Assembly: GCA_018398805.1 (NCBI GenBank)
Contig: JAGFBZ010000865.1
Coordinates: 1,364,001-1,428,000, forward strand
Direction: 5' to 3'
From: Hirundichthys speculiger
Taxonomy: Eukaryota > Chordata > Actinopteri > Beloniformes > Exocoetidae
DNA length: 64,000 nt
Shown here: piece by piece, positions 1-12,074 of the stretch
Layout: the number at the start of each line of letters is the position of its first letter
How positions within the stretch are numbered: position 1 is the first letter of the stretch
Translations under genes and position numbers: made by a program
Notes under the pieces: model-generated
What the model saw: the letters and a program-made list of their open reading frames with translations, nothing else
Databases searched by the model: none
What the model was told of the DNA's origin: nothing

Positions 1-1139
1 ATTCTTATGTTCATATGGTTATGATTTGGTGGGGAGGTCAGGCTCGATTTTTGCTGGAAGGCTTACGGTTGGCTCTTCACTGGCCATGCTGAGCTCCAAA
101 CACTTCAAAGACAGCCGGTGCACTGAATCAAGGTGAATCTCAAGCCCTCTGCCATGCACACACACAGTTTCCCTCCACAATGTTTCTTAGGGTGTCTTCT
201 TATTCTCAGCCGCTCACCCCCTCAGTAAGCTTGAGATAAAAGGACTGGATTTAAGATAAGGGGATCAGTCAGAGAACGTTAGACGAGTATTAAAGACATT
301 TAGACATTAAAACCCCATCGTTTGATAACGTGTCCAATTTTATTTAAAAATGACTGCTTTTAGCAGTTTCAACACCAATATTCCATTATATCATAATGAA
401 CAAATTCAAAATAGTGCAGTGTTTTCAAAAAATTGTAACCGTCTCTACTGTCGCTTCTCTCACAACTTGCAGAGAGCACTGAAAACTCCTTACACAAGTC
501 CTGCCCATGCCAAATCCTCAGTCCATCACTCTTGAATCCTGAACCCAAGCCTCAAATGAATTCAAGCTGGAGAAGTAAGGTTATGAGCAGGTTACATTGT
601 ATGCAGGAATTTGGGGAATAATTCCCCTTATATTGCATTTGGAAGGTAGTCTGAATTTTACCATAGTTTCAACAAGGCCTCACAAGCTGCTGCCGTTTTC
701 AAAACCGAGACAAAAATTGTAGCAGTGAAATAATGATATGGGACCATTTTTTCTGTTGGGTTTGATGTAGTTTTAGTACATTTGGCCTGTTATCATGTGA
801 AAGCTGAGAATATTGTAATTTTTCATGAGTTTATCTGCACGACAGTACAACTCCTCTATCTGGAGAGGTTGGAAACCTTTTTCAAAAAGCAACAAAAACC
901 TTAAATCTGTAATGTTTTTTTTTTTTTTTTTTTTTTTCAACAGACAAAAGTACAAAGGAAATGGTTTTCAGCATCTTCACGGTCCAAATTCATAGTATTT
1001 GGAAAATATTAATGCATCTCGATTTTGATACTTGCAACACGCTCAAAAAAGGCTGGAAAAGAGGTATTGTTTTACATAACCATTCCCACCAGTTACTCTT
1101 TTGATCTGATTGGGAACAAAGGATACTAATTACTGCAGC
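1..1139. other. bnc2 intron, no gene seen
   Basis: The sequence is AT-rich with a 23-base T run at 915-937. The short ORFs are not protein-like. No upstream bnc2 exon was recognised when looking for the expected residues (RDYVRGYILQ) before the large exon. Confidence 0.6.
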
Positions 1140-1510
1140 TTAGCTAGAGGAATCTGAGTCTGTTTTTGCTGTATACAAGATTCCAGCTGCTCAACAGTCT
1201 GTAGTTGTTGTCTTATTTACCACTTCATGGTGCACCATACGTTTTCAATAGGCTGTATAGCCATGAAGCCACGCTGCTGTAAGTCATACAGAATGATACC
1301 TGCTGAAATAAACGTACCCAATCAATGGCATCTCGCACATATACATGTTAAACATCTACTCTCATGTCATCTCAGGTGCTGACTTTTGCACCTATTTCTG
1401 ATAACAGCCCGGATGGTCCTTCTCATCTTTGGGGCAGACAGCAGAACCCAATATCCATTTTTTCAAAAGCAAGCTGAAACGTAGACTCATCTGACCACAG
1501 AAGATGTGCC
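1140..1510. repeat. degraded interspersed repeat, class uncertain
   Basis: The stretch contains phrases that recur in fish genome repeats, such as CTGCTCAACAGTCTGTAG near 1190 and GACTCATCTGACCACAGAAG near 1485. It resembles the noncoding face of a DNA-transposon family, but I cannot name the family or find its ends. It stops at a CT microsatellite. Confidence 0.35.
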
Positions 1511-1514
1511 CACC

Positions 1515-1515
<1 letters not shown>

Positions 1516-1547
<32 letters not shown>
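1516..1547. repeat. (CT)n microsatellite
   Basis: Sixteen uninterrupted TC dinucleotides. Confidence 0.95.
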
Positions 1548-1551
<4 letters not shown>

Positions 1552-1726
1552 TGAGATAATCATGTACACTGACAAGTCTGAGGTGTGTCAGTGGAGAGTT
1601 GACATGCTGCTTTCACCTTGCATAGTGCCGCTCCTCTAGATGTCACTTATTTTCAGCGTTGACAGAGTGTTAAGAAATATCTAAAAATAAATAAATAAAT
1701 CAAATTAAATCAATACTGTTCAAACA

Positions 1727-1774
1727 CCCCCCCCCCCACTCCAGCCCAACCAAAAAAAAAAAAAAAAAAAAAAA
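1727..1774. repeat. C run followed by A run
   Basis: Twelve C bases (1727-1738), a short spacer, then a run of 23 A bases (1752-1774). Confidence 0.9.
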
Positions 1775-2437
1775 CAAGGTGACTTCAACAAATTGCTTAT
1801 TCCAGTTCCATTCAAGGGATAAAAGCTAGTTATTAATTTTCCATTTTTTGAATGACATTATTGTCGCTGCGTTAGAGGACAAACCACAGCGTATAGAAAG
1901 AAAGTTCTCAACATAGAAGTTTTCTTTTCTTTTCTTTTTTAATTTCTTTTAACAGAGAACATCCACGAAAAACACATTAACGGAATATGACAAGAGGCAA
2001 GGATTTTTTTTTTCTATCATGGATACAATTCTCTTTCTTTAAAACATTTCACATGCAGAGCAGGTCTATAATGGGTCTGGGGTCATCGATGCTGTATCTT
2101 TATTTCTTCTCAAGAGACGTGATCCATCAAGTACAGTCCATGCTAGTTGGCCACAGACAACTGTATTTCAGCTTAAGATGGGTGACTAAGTATATGTTCG
2201 GATTGAAAAAAAGATATTTCTACGCAGAAACAATGTGCCAGATGTGTATGAGCGTATTTGTTCAGGGGGATGCTTTAGCAAAATCGGATTGTGGATTTCA
2301 CATGCTGAGCAGGGCAAACATTGAAAGTGAAAATAATATGTTTAACATACATGGTGAGGTCTGGGAGCTCCCATGGAATCCCAGTAGAGGTTTCATCAAA
2401 CTACACTTAGCTAAGCTACACTCACAATCACACACAC

Positions 2438-2441
<4 letters not shown>

Positions 2442-2475
<34 letters not shown>
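2442..2475. repeat. (GA)n microsatellite
   Basis: Uninterrupted GA dinucleotides after a short CA stretch. They create Arg-Glu and Ser-Leu repeats in spurious ORFs. Confidence 0.95.
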
Positions 2476-2477
<2 letters not shown>

Positions 2478-2959
2478 AAAGCACCACCTTCTTACCCACG
2501 ATAAGAAAGACTTCAAAGCTACCAGCCAATCCCACAGATTTATCCGAGATGCTGGTTTGATTCCCCGGCTGCGTCTCTTCCCATGGCCCCCACCACACCC
2601 CAGCACACACAAAACCTCTTTTCAGTTTCTACCTGAGAAAACTAACTGTCCACTTCCTGATGTCTCCATGTGAACAAAAAAGGGCCACTGTGCTTCTCTT
2701 CTCTTCTTTGCTCTAAGCTCTACTAACGTATCACAATTAGAATTATTAAAAAAAAAAAAAAAAATTCTGACTATTCTGGCCACGAGGAGTGCCGTCTTTC
2801 TCCTCAACCCCATGAACACTTATTGACTAAAAAAGGGATCTCTCTTTCTCTCACTGCATTTGTCTTTTTACATAGTGCCCATGCCCCCAGAAATGTCCTG
2901 CAGGTACAGCTGGAGAACTCCCCAGGAGAAGCTTCCAGACTCGTCCCTCTGTCCTAATT

Positions 2960-3170
2960 GAAACTGGGGATCTGCCAGCCAGTTAACAGGAATTTTTATT
3001 TACCTTAGCCAGGCTCTGTCCTCTTTACTTCTCCATGAGCCCCTCGTTATAATTACCTCCTCAAACAGAATCCCTGTTTTTCTGTCAGCATCCCTCACGC
3101 CATATATCCTTTTCATAAGTTATAATATCCTGTCTCGCCTGTGCTGGGAGGCGGAAATGGCTTCTGAATT
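2960..3170. promoter_or_regulatory. candidate conserved noncoding stretch
   Basis: Mixed-composition sequence free of simple repeats, including TTATAATTACCTCC near 3050. It looks unlike the surrounding neutral intron. This is a judgement by eye only. Confidence 0.2.
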
Positions 3171-3817
3171 CTGAAGTAGCTTTTCAGGCGGCCGGGGGTG
3201 GCTTGCTGTTGTTGCAGAGGGAAATTGAATTTTACTTCAAGGTCAGCGACACTAATGACAGTGTGGGAAGGTGTTGATCTCACGCAGCAGCGGTTTGTTC
3301 AGCGGCATCCCGCCCTATCGATCCGAATGAGAGATTCTAGTCCTTCATTGATTGTCGCACTGAATTGTTTAGGAAAGCTGTGGAAATTACTAGTGTGGTG
3401 TAAAGCAGTGATTTGGGACTCTTGGCGCTCTCCGGGGTCAGCCCCTTGTAGAATGGAAAATGAATAAAGCTTTCCGATTTAGCACTAACTAAATGTCTGG
3501 AAGTTTGATACAGAAAAGACAGACTGCCTTTTTCGATATTTAAAATGCGCATCCCTACATAGAGTAAGGATTTAAGCCAATCACTTTTACTTCACTGATG
3601 CTCGTAGGCAACAGGATTACTTATGGGTTTGTGCCCCACGGTGTGAGTAAAAGTGTGTCACTTCCCGCACAAATGGAAACATTTAGACGCCGAAGTGTGT
3701 CCTGAGGTGAGAGCTGTAGAAGCTCTCACTCATAAAGTAGCGGGGAGGCAGCATGTGGAGGAAATGAGCTAGGCAGACTGGTGGAGGGAGGGGAGGGTGA
3801 CATGCACTGAAGGACCT

Positions 3818-3841
3818 CACACACACACACACACACACACA
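3818..3841. repeat. (CA)n microsatellite
   Basis: Twelve CA dinucleotides. Confidence 0.95.
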
Positions 3842-4734
3842 TAGTGAGCACTGCAGATCTGATTTTTGCTATGTCTATTACCGTCTTGTCTTTCTTAGCT
3901 GCTTCTGGCTGTAGTTTAATTTTAACCTGTATTTCTATGTGGCGTCACTGGCCAGCTTAGTTTGCTGTACCTCCATGTTGCTTGGTAGTGGTAAAAAGGA
4001 AAATTGACCCCGTCATGAACCAGCACCATGTGCTGAAACAACTGTGGAAATTCACCACAGAATACAAAATAATGTGGGAAGGTTGCAGAAATATAATGGA
4101 GCTCTCCGAGTTTAGTCTACTTATTATGACACGGGGATTTTTTTTTTTTTTTTGGCAATTTTTAGATAGGTCAGCACCTTACCAGCTCACTAGCTTGTTG
4201 TAAGGCTCAGTGTCTTATTCCTCCCCTGTTTTTCTCTCTATCCTCTTTCGTTATCTCCGCTCTCTGACGTGTTGTGCTTGAGTGCCTTTATTAAGCAGGA
4301 TGACCTGTCACAGCGGAGTGAGGAGACGGTGATGACTATCCCCACCTTCCACACATCCTCATTCTGGTCTAAAGAAAGACACTGCCTCTCTCCTACCAAT
4401 TGGTCTGGCTTCACTTCACCTGAGACAGGAGAGGAGAGGTGGACGGAGGGGTTGAGGAGCTGGGGAGGAGGAGGAGGAGGAGACATGGAGTGAACTTCCA
4501 GCGCAAAAGCAAAGCTGGGCACTTCACTGTGAAGGACACAAGAAACTTCAAAGTCGAATTCCAGCATAGGTCATTCTGTTTTGAATAGGTATTGGTGTTA
4601 GCATGCAGTGCAAACTTTAAAGCATTTTTTTAAATTTAATTTGTTTTTATCCTCTGCGATGCCGATATACAATCAGTGCATCAAGTGGTAAGCAAATAGA
4701 ATCAATTCATCCAGTTTACGCAGATGAGTGCAGA

Positions 4735-4850
4735 AAACGAGGCGTGAAGCAGCCACTCTCTGTGTTTGGAGTGGCTAATTAGGAGCCCATTACAAAGCTC
4801 CTCAGCATGGTACTATCCTGATTGTTTATTTGAATTTCACTAAGATGAAG
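4735..4850. promoter_or_regulatory. candidate enhancer-like stretch
   Basis: A compact run with GGCTAATTAGGAGCCCATTA, a homeodomain-type TAATTA core, then CTGATTGTTTATTTG, which resembles a forkhead site. No simple repeats. Function is not shown. Confidence 0.25.
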
Positions 4851-7800
4851 GGGAGTGAGAGTGAGAGGGAGAGAGGGGGAAAAAGGGGACTAATAGCAGT
4901 AATAAATGGATAATAAATGGATACCTAACAGAGAGAGAAACACACACAGCCTTGGTGAATGTCAGCCCCTGGGCTGCCTACAAAACGGCTCTTGTAAAAG
5001 TGAGGAAAAAAATACACATCTCAACCAGAACCGTGCATATGCTTGGCTCCGTCTTCTTCAAGACTGTCTTATTAAATGGATAAGTGGCTGAGTGCTGGGA
5101 CCACCAAGTGAGCTGTGCTGTCACTGGCATATTGCTCTCCGTGGGCCGAGTGCTGTGGGCGCAGACAGGATATGATACAGGGTCACCAGAAATGATGGTC
5201 TAATACCCAATGATGCATCTGTTCCCAACACTCACTGCTCAGCCTGCCAGTGGCACTTCTTGGAGTCTTTTGGGCCTGAATTTTGCTGTACAAAATGCAG
5301 ATCTATGTTATTGGCTCCCCTATTCCCAACTTAAATGTGTGTGTGTTCGAAGGTAAAAGTAATAAACAAAGACAGGATCCTCTGAAGAGGGAAGATCAAT
5401 AGACCGCTACAGGTGACTGACCTCATCGAGTACAGACACATAATATATAAATATCTGGAGCCATTGCAGGGATCCCTTTTAGAGCTACACTCAATGACAG
5501 CAAAAGGAAGCTATTTTGTTGACGAAATGTGGTTGACAAAATCTGATTTCGCTGTCAGAACATGTGGTGTGTGACCTTACACTGCGATCAATCACGTAGT
5601 GTGAACAGCAAAATTAATTCAAGACTCCAGATTACAAAACAGCGAGTCATGTAATCTGAACAGACCAGCAATCTGCCAACTCTGAAAGCTGTATAATATG
5701 AAACCAGTCATAGATATTAAAGAGTTAAGTTTAGGGTTAGCATTTTGGTTAAGCTATACATAATCGATGGAAATCAGTGCAATGACCTATTAAGGATAGC
5801 TGTGCAAATATTTGTACAATAAACAACAAGTACTATGCTCATTTTCAGGATCAAAGGCTCAGTGCCAGCTTTTCCAGTGGTGCCAGGCAGTGCCTTATTA
5901 CCTCCCGCTCTTTCTCTCTGTCTCTCTTTTGCTCACTCGCACACACTCACACAAATCACGCACACGCACACACGTGCACTATAAACAACCTTGTTGCAAG
6001 AGTTTGTGCGCAGGGACTCACACACACAGTTGTACAAGATGATCTGGCCTCCACATAAACAAAGATAAGAGCAGGAACGCTTAGCGCAAGGCCCCAAGAG
6101 GTACAAAGCTATTACTAGGAGACCACAGTCGCGTGGCTGTGTGTATGTTCGTTCAGTCATGTTTGTGTTTATGTAGTGCCAGTTGCATGGCAGAGATCCG
6201 TGCAACTGGCTTAGAGGTCTGTGCACAACTGGCAGTTGACAAAGTTGCAGCACACACCAGAGCAAACTTCATAACAGCAGATGCTAGAATTAGATTTAAA
6301 TAAGCGTGAGATCTTAGCCTCCTCCCTGACTCCCTGTCAAGACCTTTTCCACCAGTCTTCACAGCACACAGACCCTGTGATCCAACAATAAAATCACAGC
6401 AAGTCTCTGGAAAATGTGCCAAGGATCCCTGACAATTTGACAAAGACTTTGTCAGAGCCATTGCCTCACATTAAGCATTCTCTCACACCTTTGTCGAGCA
6501 GTGAGGCCTGCTTAGGTATGGGGTGTGCTCTCTGCTTCCTGATCCCTGACAAAAATCCAGCCTGTTGAGGTGACACAGTACAAAGCGTTTTCTTACTTTA
6601 CCAAGCTGACAAACCTAATTACAGTGGTAAAATTCCAGGGATCAGTCCTAGATCAAGTCTCCTTAGTGCCCTGAGCTGTACACCCTGTGTCCCTCAGGAA
6701 AGGCATATCTCCAGATTCCACAGATTTCCCAGATTCCCAGGCTCGAGCACTGAACATGTCACTAAAATCTTTAAAGTTATAACAGTCATAGAGGAGATTT
6801 TTTGTTTTTTGTTTTGCCTCCAGCCAGGTGGGAAATCTCATAGTTTATTTGATGATAAAGGTTTGTTGTTATGACTCAGTTAGCCTTTTTTTTTCATCGG
6901 TATATCAAAAGTATCACAGAACTCCATATTTTACTCAAGATCAGCATTTTTTTTTTTTCCATTTTTTTGATCACAGTATGATTTAAGGTCTAAAAATAGA
7001 CAGTTTCGGGCACTTTCTCCAACTCCCCCTCCTGCCCCCTGTACAGCAGTGGACTGAATTCCTAAGCATTATGACCACATCAGTTGTTTCAGCCCTTTGA
7101 AATAAATGCAGTCATTTTTTTTTTCTCCTTCTTTTCAGTTGTTATCAGAACCACAGCCTAGCCACCTTCTCCCTTTATGGGCATGTTTTGCTAATCTTGC
7201 TACTGGCCTGTACGTTTTAAGTCAAAACAGGTGTTGCACGTAGAACACAATCTCGTATTAGTTCAAGCTCTTTCAGCTCATACTCCTTCAAGGCAATGTT
7301 TTCTTTTCAGATGCCTTTCTCGGCCACAGGGCCTACACCTCGTTTTATCCGGGGTAGAGACTTAAAGAAAGGAAACATTAAAAGTATTTTTATATGGGTT
7401 ACATTTCAAGAATGACTTGCTAGGGGTTAGATATCCTTGTTACAAGCTTTTTTGTCAAGCTATAGAGGATTCGGCTGCTCATGTTCAATGTGAGTAAACT
7501 CATTATTTCAGTTCCACTCCACACATGTTATCAGGTAGGTGAGTATTATTGTCTGCCTTGAAATAAAAGCAATATAAAGTAAAAATCAATCTGGCACATG
7601 ACCCAATGAAGGTCTCTGCCTTGGTCCTTTCAGCCATCTCTTTGCTTTTTCTTCTTCCTTCTTTCTTTTATGAGTAAGGATAGAGATTAAAGGGAGGCTA
7701 TGTCTCAAGCATGAAGAGCTGCCATCACTCAAAGATGAGCAGTGTAAGGCTTAGTGCTCTGTCCTGCTCTTTGACTCTCAATCTGTTGGATATACAACGT

Positions 7801-8850
7801 CCCCTGGTGCTCCTTGGCCCCTCTCTTTGCCTACAACCCACTCACATACACACATATCACACCTCTGACTTACAGTCGTAAACTCTTGTCTGTGAGCTTG
7901 TCGGCAGTAGATTTGAGCAAATGTGTGCGCACGTACAGCATGTGACCTGCACGCATGTCAGCAGTCTCATCAAATACGCTAAAGAAGCGCTCCTCTGAGA
8001 CATTAGCCCATCCATTTTCACTCCCCACTCCTGCCCCCACTGATGAAAACAGAAAAAACACTCCAAAACCTGAAAAACAAAATAAAAATAAAAGTAATGG
8101 CCGACTACATCTGGCACAATGTCTGCACTTAAGGTTTCCAAGTATGTGTCTCGGGAGGAGATTTGGTGGGACGGAGACTGAGTCGGCTTGGAAGCAGTAG
8201 AAACGGATGTCATGCTGGAAATTTATACGGTGGGGTTCAGGGAGCAACGGCTGTAAATTGACAAGTGATGCTTGTGAGCAGCATTACCCGTCTGTTTCCC
8301 TTTCTCTCATCTTCTATCTTTTTCCACTCATCTTTTCTTCTCTGAGCTGTTACTTTTTACATCTGAGCACATCCCAGGCATTATTGTTAACGGCTGAGAG
8401 ATACAAAAACAAGCCAGAGGGCTTAAGGGGGGAACGGGTCGGTCTCAGTTCAGACATGGGAGAAAAGGACTTGTATTCCCTGCGTGTCATGAAATAGTGA
8501 CAGAAAAAATGTGAAGTACATCTGAAGCCAGTGTCTTCAGTCTCTGAATAAAAGCAATGTTTTGCTTGGATGAAGTTGACCCTGGAGTCTTCTGGCAATG
8601 ATGAAAGTTTCACATGAAGGGGAGCTGGAATACAACTCTTACAGCATAAAATATCATTATCAAAACCTGAAAATAACTGAAAACTGTGCTTTTTGGGAGT
8701 AGGAAACTATTTTTTTCATGAACATAGATATTAATTCCAGTCATTTCCTCTTGGACAAATGTTAAATAAGCCCAAGCCCATGAGACATCATTGTGAGTGT
8801 GTCGGTGAGAGAGAGTTCACACAGTATGTATTTATATATATACATATATT

Positions 8851-10045
8851 AGGGCAGGGCAACGATTAAAATTTTTAATCGCGATTAATCACATGATTTC
8901 CCTGATTAATCACGATTAATCGCTTTGTATACGCAAAATCAAATAATGAAATCAAAAGTAGTGTAAAGTGCACTTTTATTTAAATGCTCTGCTGCCATAT
9001 GAACTAAAGTGCCATAACATTTGTTGTTCAAACACTTTTAGCATCAGTACTTGTCTGTAACACATATTTAGTGTAAATCTAATCTTAAAAACTGTAAAAA
9101 TAAAAAAAAATAAATAAAAAAATAAAGCTTATTGCCACTGCCAGGGCATTAATGTCATCCTATTTTTTTTTATAAATAATAAAAAAACTCTACCAACAAA
9201 ATCCTAACAATCTAGAGGCCACAATCAGAACATTAAAACAGGTAATTTCTGAGATAACAGCAGAAACTTTTAACGGGGAGTTCAACTTGGCAGCTGTTAC
9301 AAATAACCTTGTTTCTGTTGAATCGTCCCCTGGGAGAACTTTAAAATGAAAATGTCCATGTTAAAGTTCAGTAACTTTATAAAGCTGTAATTATCTATGT
9401 ATCATTTGTTTTTTTTCCAATTGTCAATCAAAAATTTTAAAAATTAAAAAGTGACTTTATTTTTTTCGTTTTTTTTTTTTTTTTTTATCTAACACACAAA
9501 AAAAATGCCTGTTTTTTCATATTTCAATTTCAGCAAACAGGCCATGGGACTGAATTTGTTTGTAATATTTTATTGTCTGGTTCTTCCAGAAATGGCTTTG
9601 TTTTATAATCAAGGAATAGACTTTCTGTTGTCATTACACATCTGTGCCACTAGATGGAGCCGCACTGAAGTAACCAGTAAGAGAATAGCAAGACAGTGAA
9701 CACATGGAGCAGGTCTGATGATAAATGGAGGAATGATGCAATCGTCTTGAACAAAGAGGTTTGAAAGGTTTTTTTTAGACAGAATTGTTAATATTGCTAC
9801 CTGAGTTGCTACCCGAACTGTAAAGTACACTGATTTTTACCGCTCTCCATGTCTGTTTAAACTTTCCTGCAAGTTTACCTGCCAATTATCTTCCGGTTCC
9901 GCAGCAGCGAGTAACAGACCTTTCAAAACAAAAGCATGTGAGCAACATGCAAAATAAATGTCGGCGTTAATAAATTAATGCGTTAACGCAATAATAACGC
10001 GATAATAAAGCATTAACACGATAATAACGTGTTAACTTGCCCAGC

Positions 10046-10048
<3 letters not shown>
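8851..10048. mobile_element. nonautonomous DNA transposon, about 1.2 kb
   Basis: The left end reads AGGGCAGGGCAAC and the right end reads, on the opposite strand, AGGGCTGGGCAAG: 11 of 13 bases match as a terminal inverted repeat. Inside the left end are repeated CGATTAAT/GATTAATC units (8880-8925), and inside the right end are GTTAACG/AATAACG units (9963-10035). There is no transposase ORF. It sits in a TA microsatellite, so the target-site duplication cannot be read. Superfamily probably hAT, but uncertain. Confidence 0.65.
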
Positions 10049-10119
<71 letters not shown>

Positions 10120-10122
10120 ACA
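10049..10122. repeat. (TA)n then (CA)n compound microsatellite
   Basis: About 20 TA dinucleotides directly followed by about 17 CA dinucleotides, with one interruption near the end. Confidence 0.95.
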
Positions 10123-10560
10123 GTATATTTTGGTTTGCTTGAGTCATTCATTTGTATAAATGTCTCTAATGGCAGCACTCTTCTTTAATAATGCATGATC
10201 TCCTTTTCTCTGCCCTCTTTCCGCATCACATCAGTTTTGGAGTGACAGTCACATGAGCCACTATTCCCAAAACACAGTAAAGGAGGAGCCACCAAGACCA
10301 AGACAAAAGAATGTGATGCTGATGCTGATGTTTAACTACCACACATGGTCGAAAATGTTTAAAAAATATTTTCAAATCGCCAACAAATGTCACATCCTTG
10401 TATTGCCTTTGCAAATTGTAGGATGACTATGTTTTGCATTATGGTGAAATGCAGAAAAGGGATTTTTTTTTTCACATGTTCAACATGTCCAAAACTGCTT
10501 ATAAGGAGTTTGGGGGTTTCACGCCATGTGATGCCAGGCAACCGAATTTGACCCGCAACA

Positions 10561-10908
10561 TTGTCCAAGGGCTTTTCACGTTTCAACTTCACTGCGAGTC
10601 ACAGCTGGTCAGGGATTAAAAAAAAAACACATGGTTCAGATAAAAAAGTTCTTCAGCAAATGCCAGGTGTCCATTCAGGGAAGATTTGGTTTGAAATATA
10701 TTACACAGACACAAAGAAAGCAGTAAATGGAAAAAATTATGAAGAAACAAATGAATATATATTGGCCTGCACTGTATATGCAATGATCCAAGGTTATGAC
10801 TATCCATGTGAGGAACATGTGTTGGAGTTTAAGGATGACCACAGGACTGTCGTCAGCTACTTACTCCACAATCTGACAAAGAAATTACACACCACTGGAT
10901 ATCTTTAA
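10561..10908 (+). CDS. unidentified protein-like short ORF
   Basis: The frame is open after a TGA just before 10561 and ends in TAA followed at once by TAG. The first ATG, at 10660, would give 82 residues (MPGVHSGKIWFEIYYTDTKK and onward). Unlike other ORFs in this intron, its residue mix is balanced: aromatics, charged residues, two Cys, and no low-complexity run. An in-phase-shifted open stretch precedes it (10434-10619, another frame), and an A9 run lies near the junction, so an older, frameshifted coding sequence is possible. I do not recognise the family. It could be a retrocopy, a transposon ORF remnant, or chance. No promoter or polyadenylation signal was identified. Confidence 0.25.
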   Translation: MSKGFSRFNFTASHSWSGIKKKTHGSDKKVLQQMPGVHSGKIWFEIYYTDTKKAVNGKNYEETNEYILACTVYAMIQGYDYPCEEHVLEFKDDHRTVVSYLLHNLTKKLHTTGYL

Positions 10909-11399
10909 TAGCTGGAAGTCATTTTAATTTTTTGATGTTAAGGATCAAAATCATTACCCTCATAAGTGGATCCTTCTGAGGGGAAAAACCAGGCCGGGGA
11001 TAGCACCTAACGGTGCGAGCCGGTGCTCGGTCTGCCAGGGCACTGCTCAGCAATGACATCTGGTAGATGGTGCTTTTCTCCCACCAGCGCCGCCGCACGC
11101 CATTTGAGATCAGACAGATGCCAAGACCGCTGTGGCAGCTCTGTTTTGCTATGGGAAACATGCTGTCACATCTGGTCCTTTCAAAGAGAAAGAGACGTGA
11201 GGGAAGAGATAATACGAGACAAAAGTGGGTAGGAGGATCACCGGGGTGCCGAGACATGAGCGATTTCACAGGCGCTTGCACGCACATACACATGTCACAG
11301 GCCCAAACATCAATGTGGTGTACCATGAGCATGATGCCCCTTCAGGGTGACAGCGTGATAAGAAGGGAGAATGAGACAGTAGCACTGGTGCAGCATTCT

Positions 11400-11510
11400 A
11401 CGTGTTACTTGCCACCCCTTTTTCGTCTCTTCCGCTCCCCCCTCATTAACCTCGAGTCTGATTGCCCCCAGGACTCCCTCGTGCTAATTAGAGGGGGAAA
11501 TATGTCTACG
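11400..11510. promoter_or_regulatory. candidate conserved noncoding stretch
   Basis: A repeat-free, mixed-composition run including CCCCCTCATTAACCTCGAG and CGTGCTAATTAGAGGG, with two homeodomain-type cores. Judged by eye only. Confidence 0.22.
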
Positions 11511-12015
11511 ATGCATGCACTCCCGCACAGCCGCACACACAATTCTGCGCAGCTGACAGAAATGCTGCCGTAACTCTAGGTGTGAGAATGAAAGGCTTGT
11601 CTGCTATTGTGTTTCATCTGTATTCAAAATGTGTTGGCAACCACAAAGTTAACCCCAGCAGGTGACGGCTAGCAGCACTGTTGATTACTTTTACACCGAC
11701 AGCTTTCATCTCTGTGGTGCTCACTTTTGATTTCGCCGTGCTAAATCAAGAAGTGAGCATTTGGTCTCAGCTTGACACAATTAGGGATGAACAGGATATG
11801 AAACTGTGAATTGATCTTTTCCCCTCGTCAGTCACTTATTATTATAACTATTGCTGTAACACCGACAAACTACTAATTAAACATAAAGCAGTTTTGAAAA
11901 ATAATAAATGTCATTTTTTTTCATTTCTTATTTTTAAGTGAAGTTTGATCTGCTGTGGTTAGATGCTCAGGTGGATGTAGATTAACAGTTTGCCATGGTG
12001 AATTACTTCTCTCCC

Positions 12016-12016
12016 C

Positions 12017-12072
<56 letters not shown>
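12016..12072. repeat. (CT)n then (CA)n compound microsatellite
   Basis: About ten CT units directly followed by about 18 CA units. Confidence 0.95.

Positions 12073-12074
<2 letters not shown>

Larger units (their letters stand above)
1775..8820. other. bnc2 intron, no gene seen
   Basis: About 7 kb without a supportable gene. It holds a (GA)n at 2442-2475, a (CA)n at 3818-3841, a CA-rich patch at 5935-6035, and two stretches that look like possible conserved noncoding DNA (2960-3170 and 4735-4850). ORFs around 7857-8247 on both strands overlap one another and look like chance. Confidence 0.55.

Noticed and set aside
1987..2478. A 163-codon ORF ending in a run of Arg-Glu repeats
   Set aside because: The repeat is the translated GA microsatellite, and the rest is not protein-like.
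2870..2910. A CTGCAGGTAC sequence that looks like an exon end and donor, tested as the missing upstream bnc2 exon
   Set aside because: The codons before it do not give the expected RDYVRGYILQ residues in any frame.
11067..11573. A 168-codon plus-strand ORF in the bnc2 intron
   Set aside because: It overlaps ORFs in other frames and on the other strand, and its translation shows no domain or conserved pattern.
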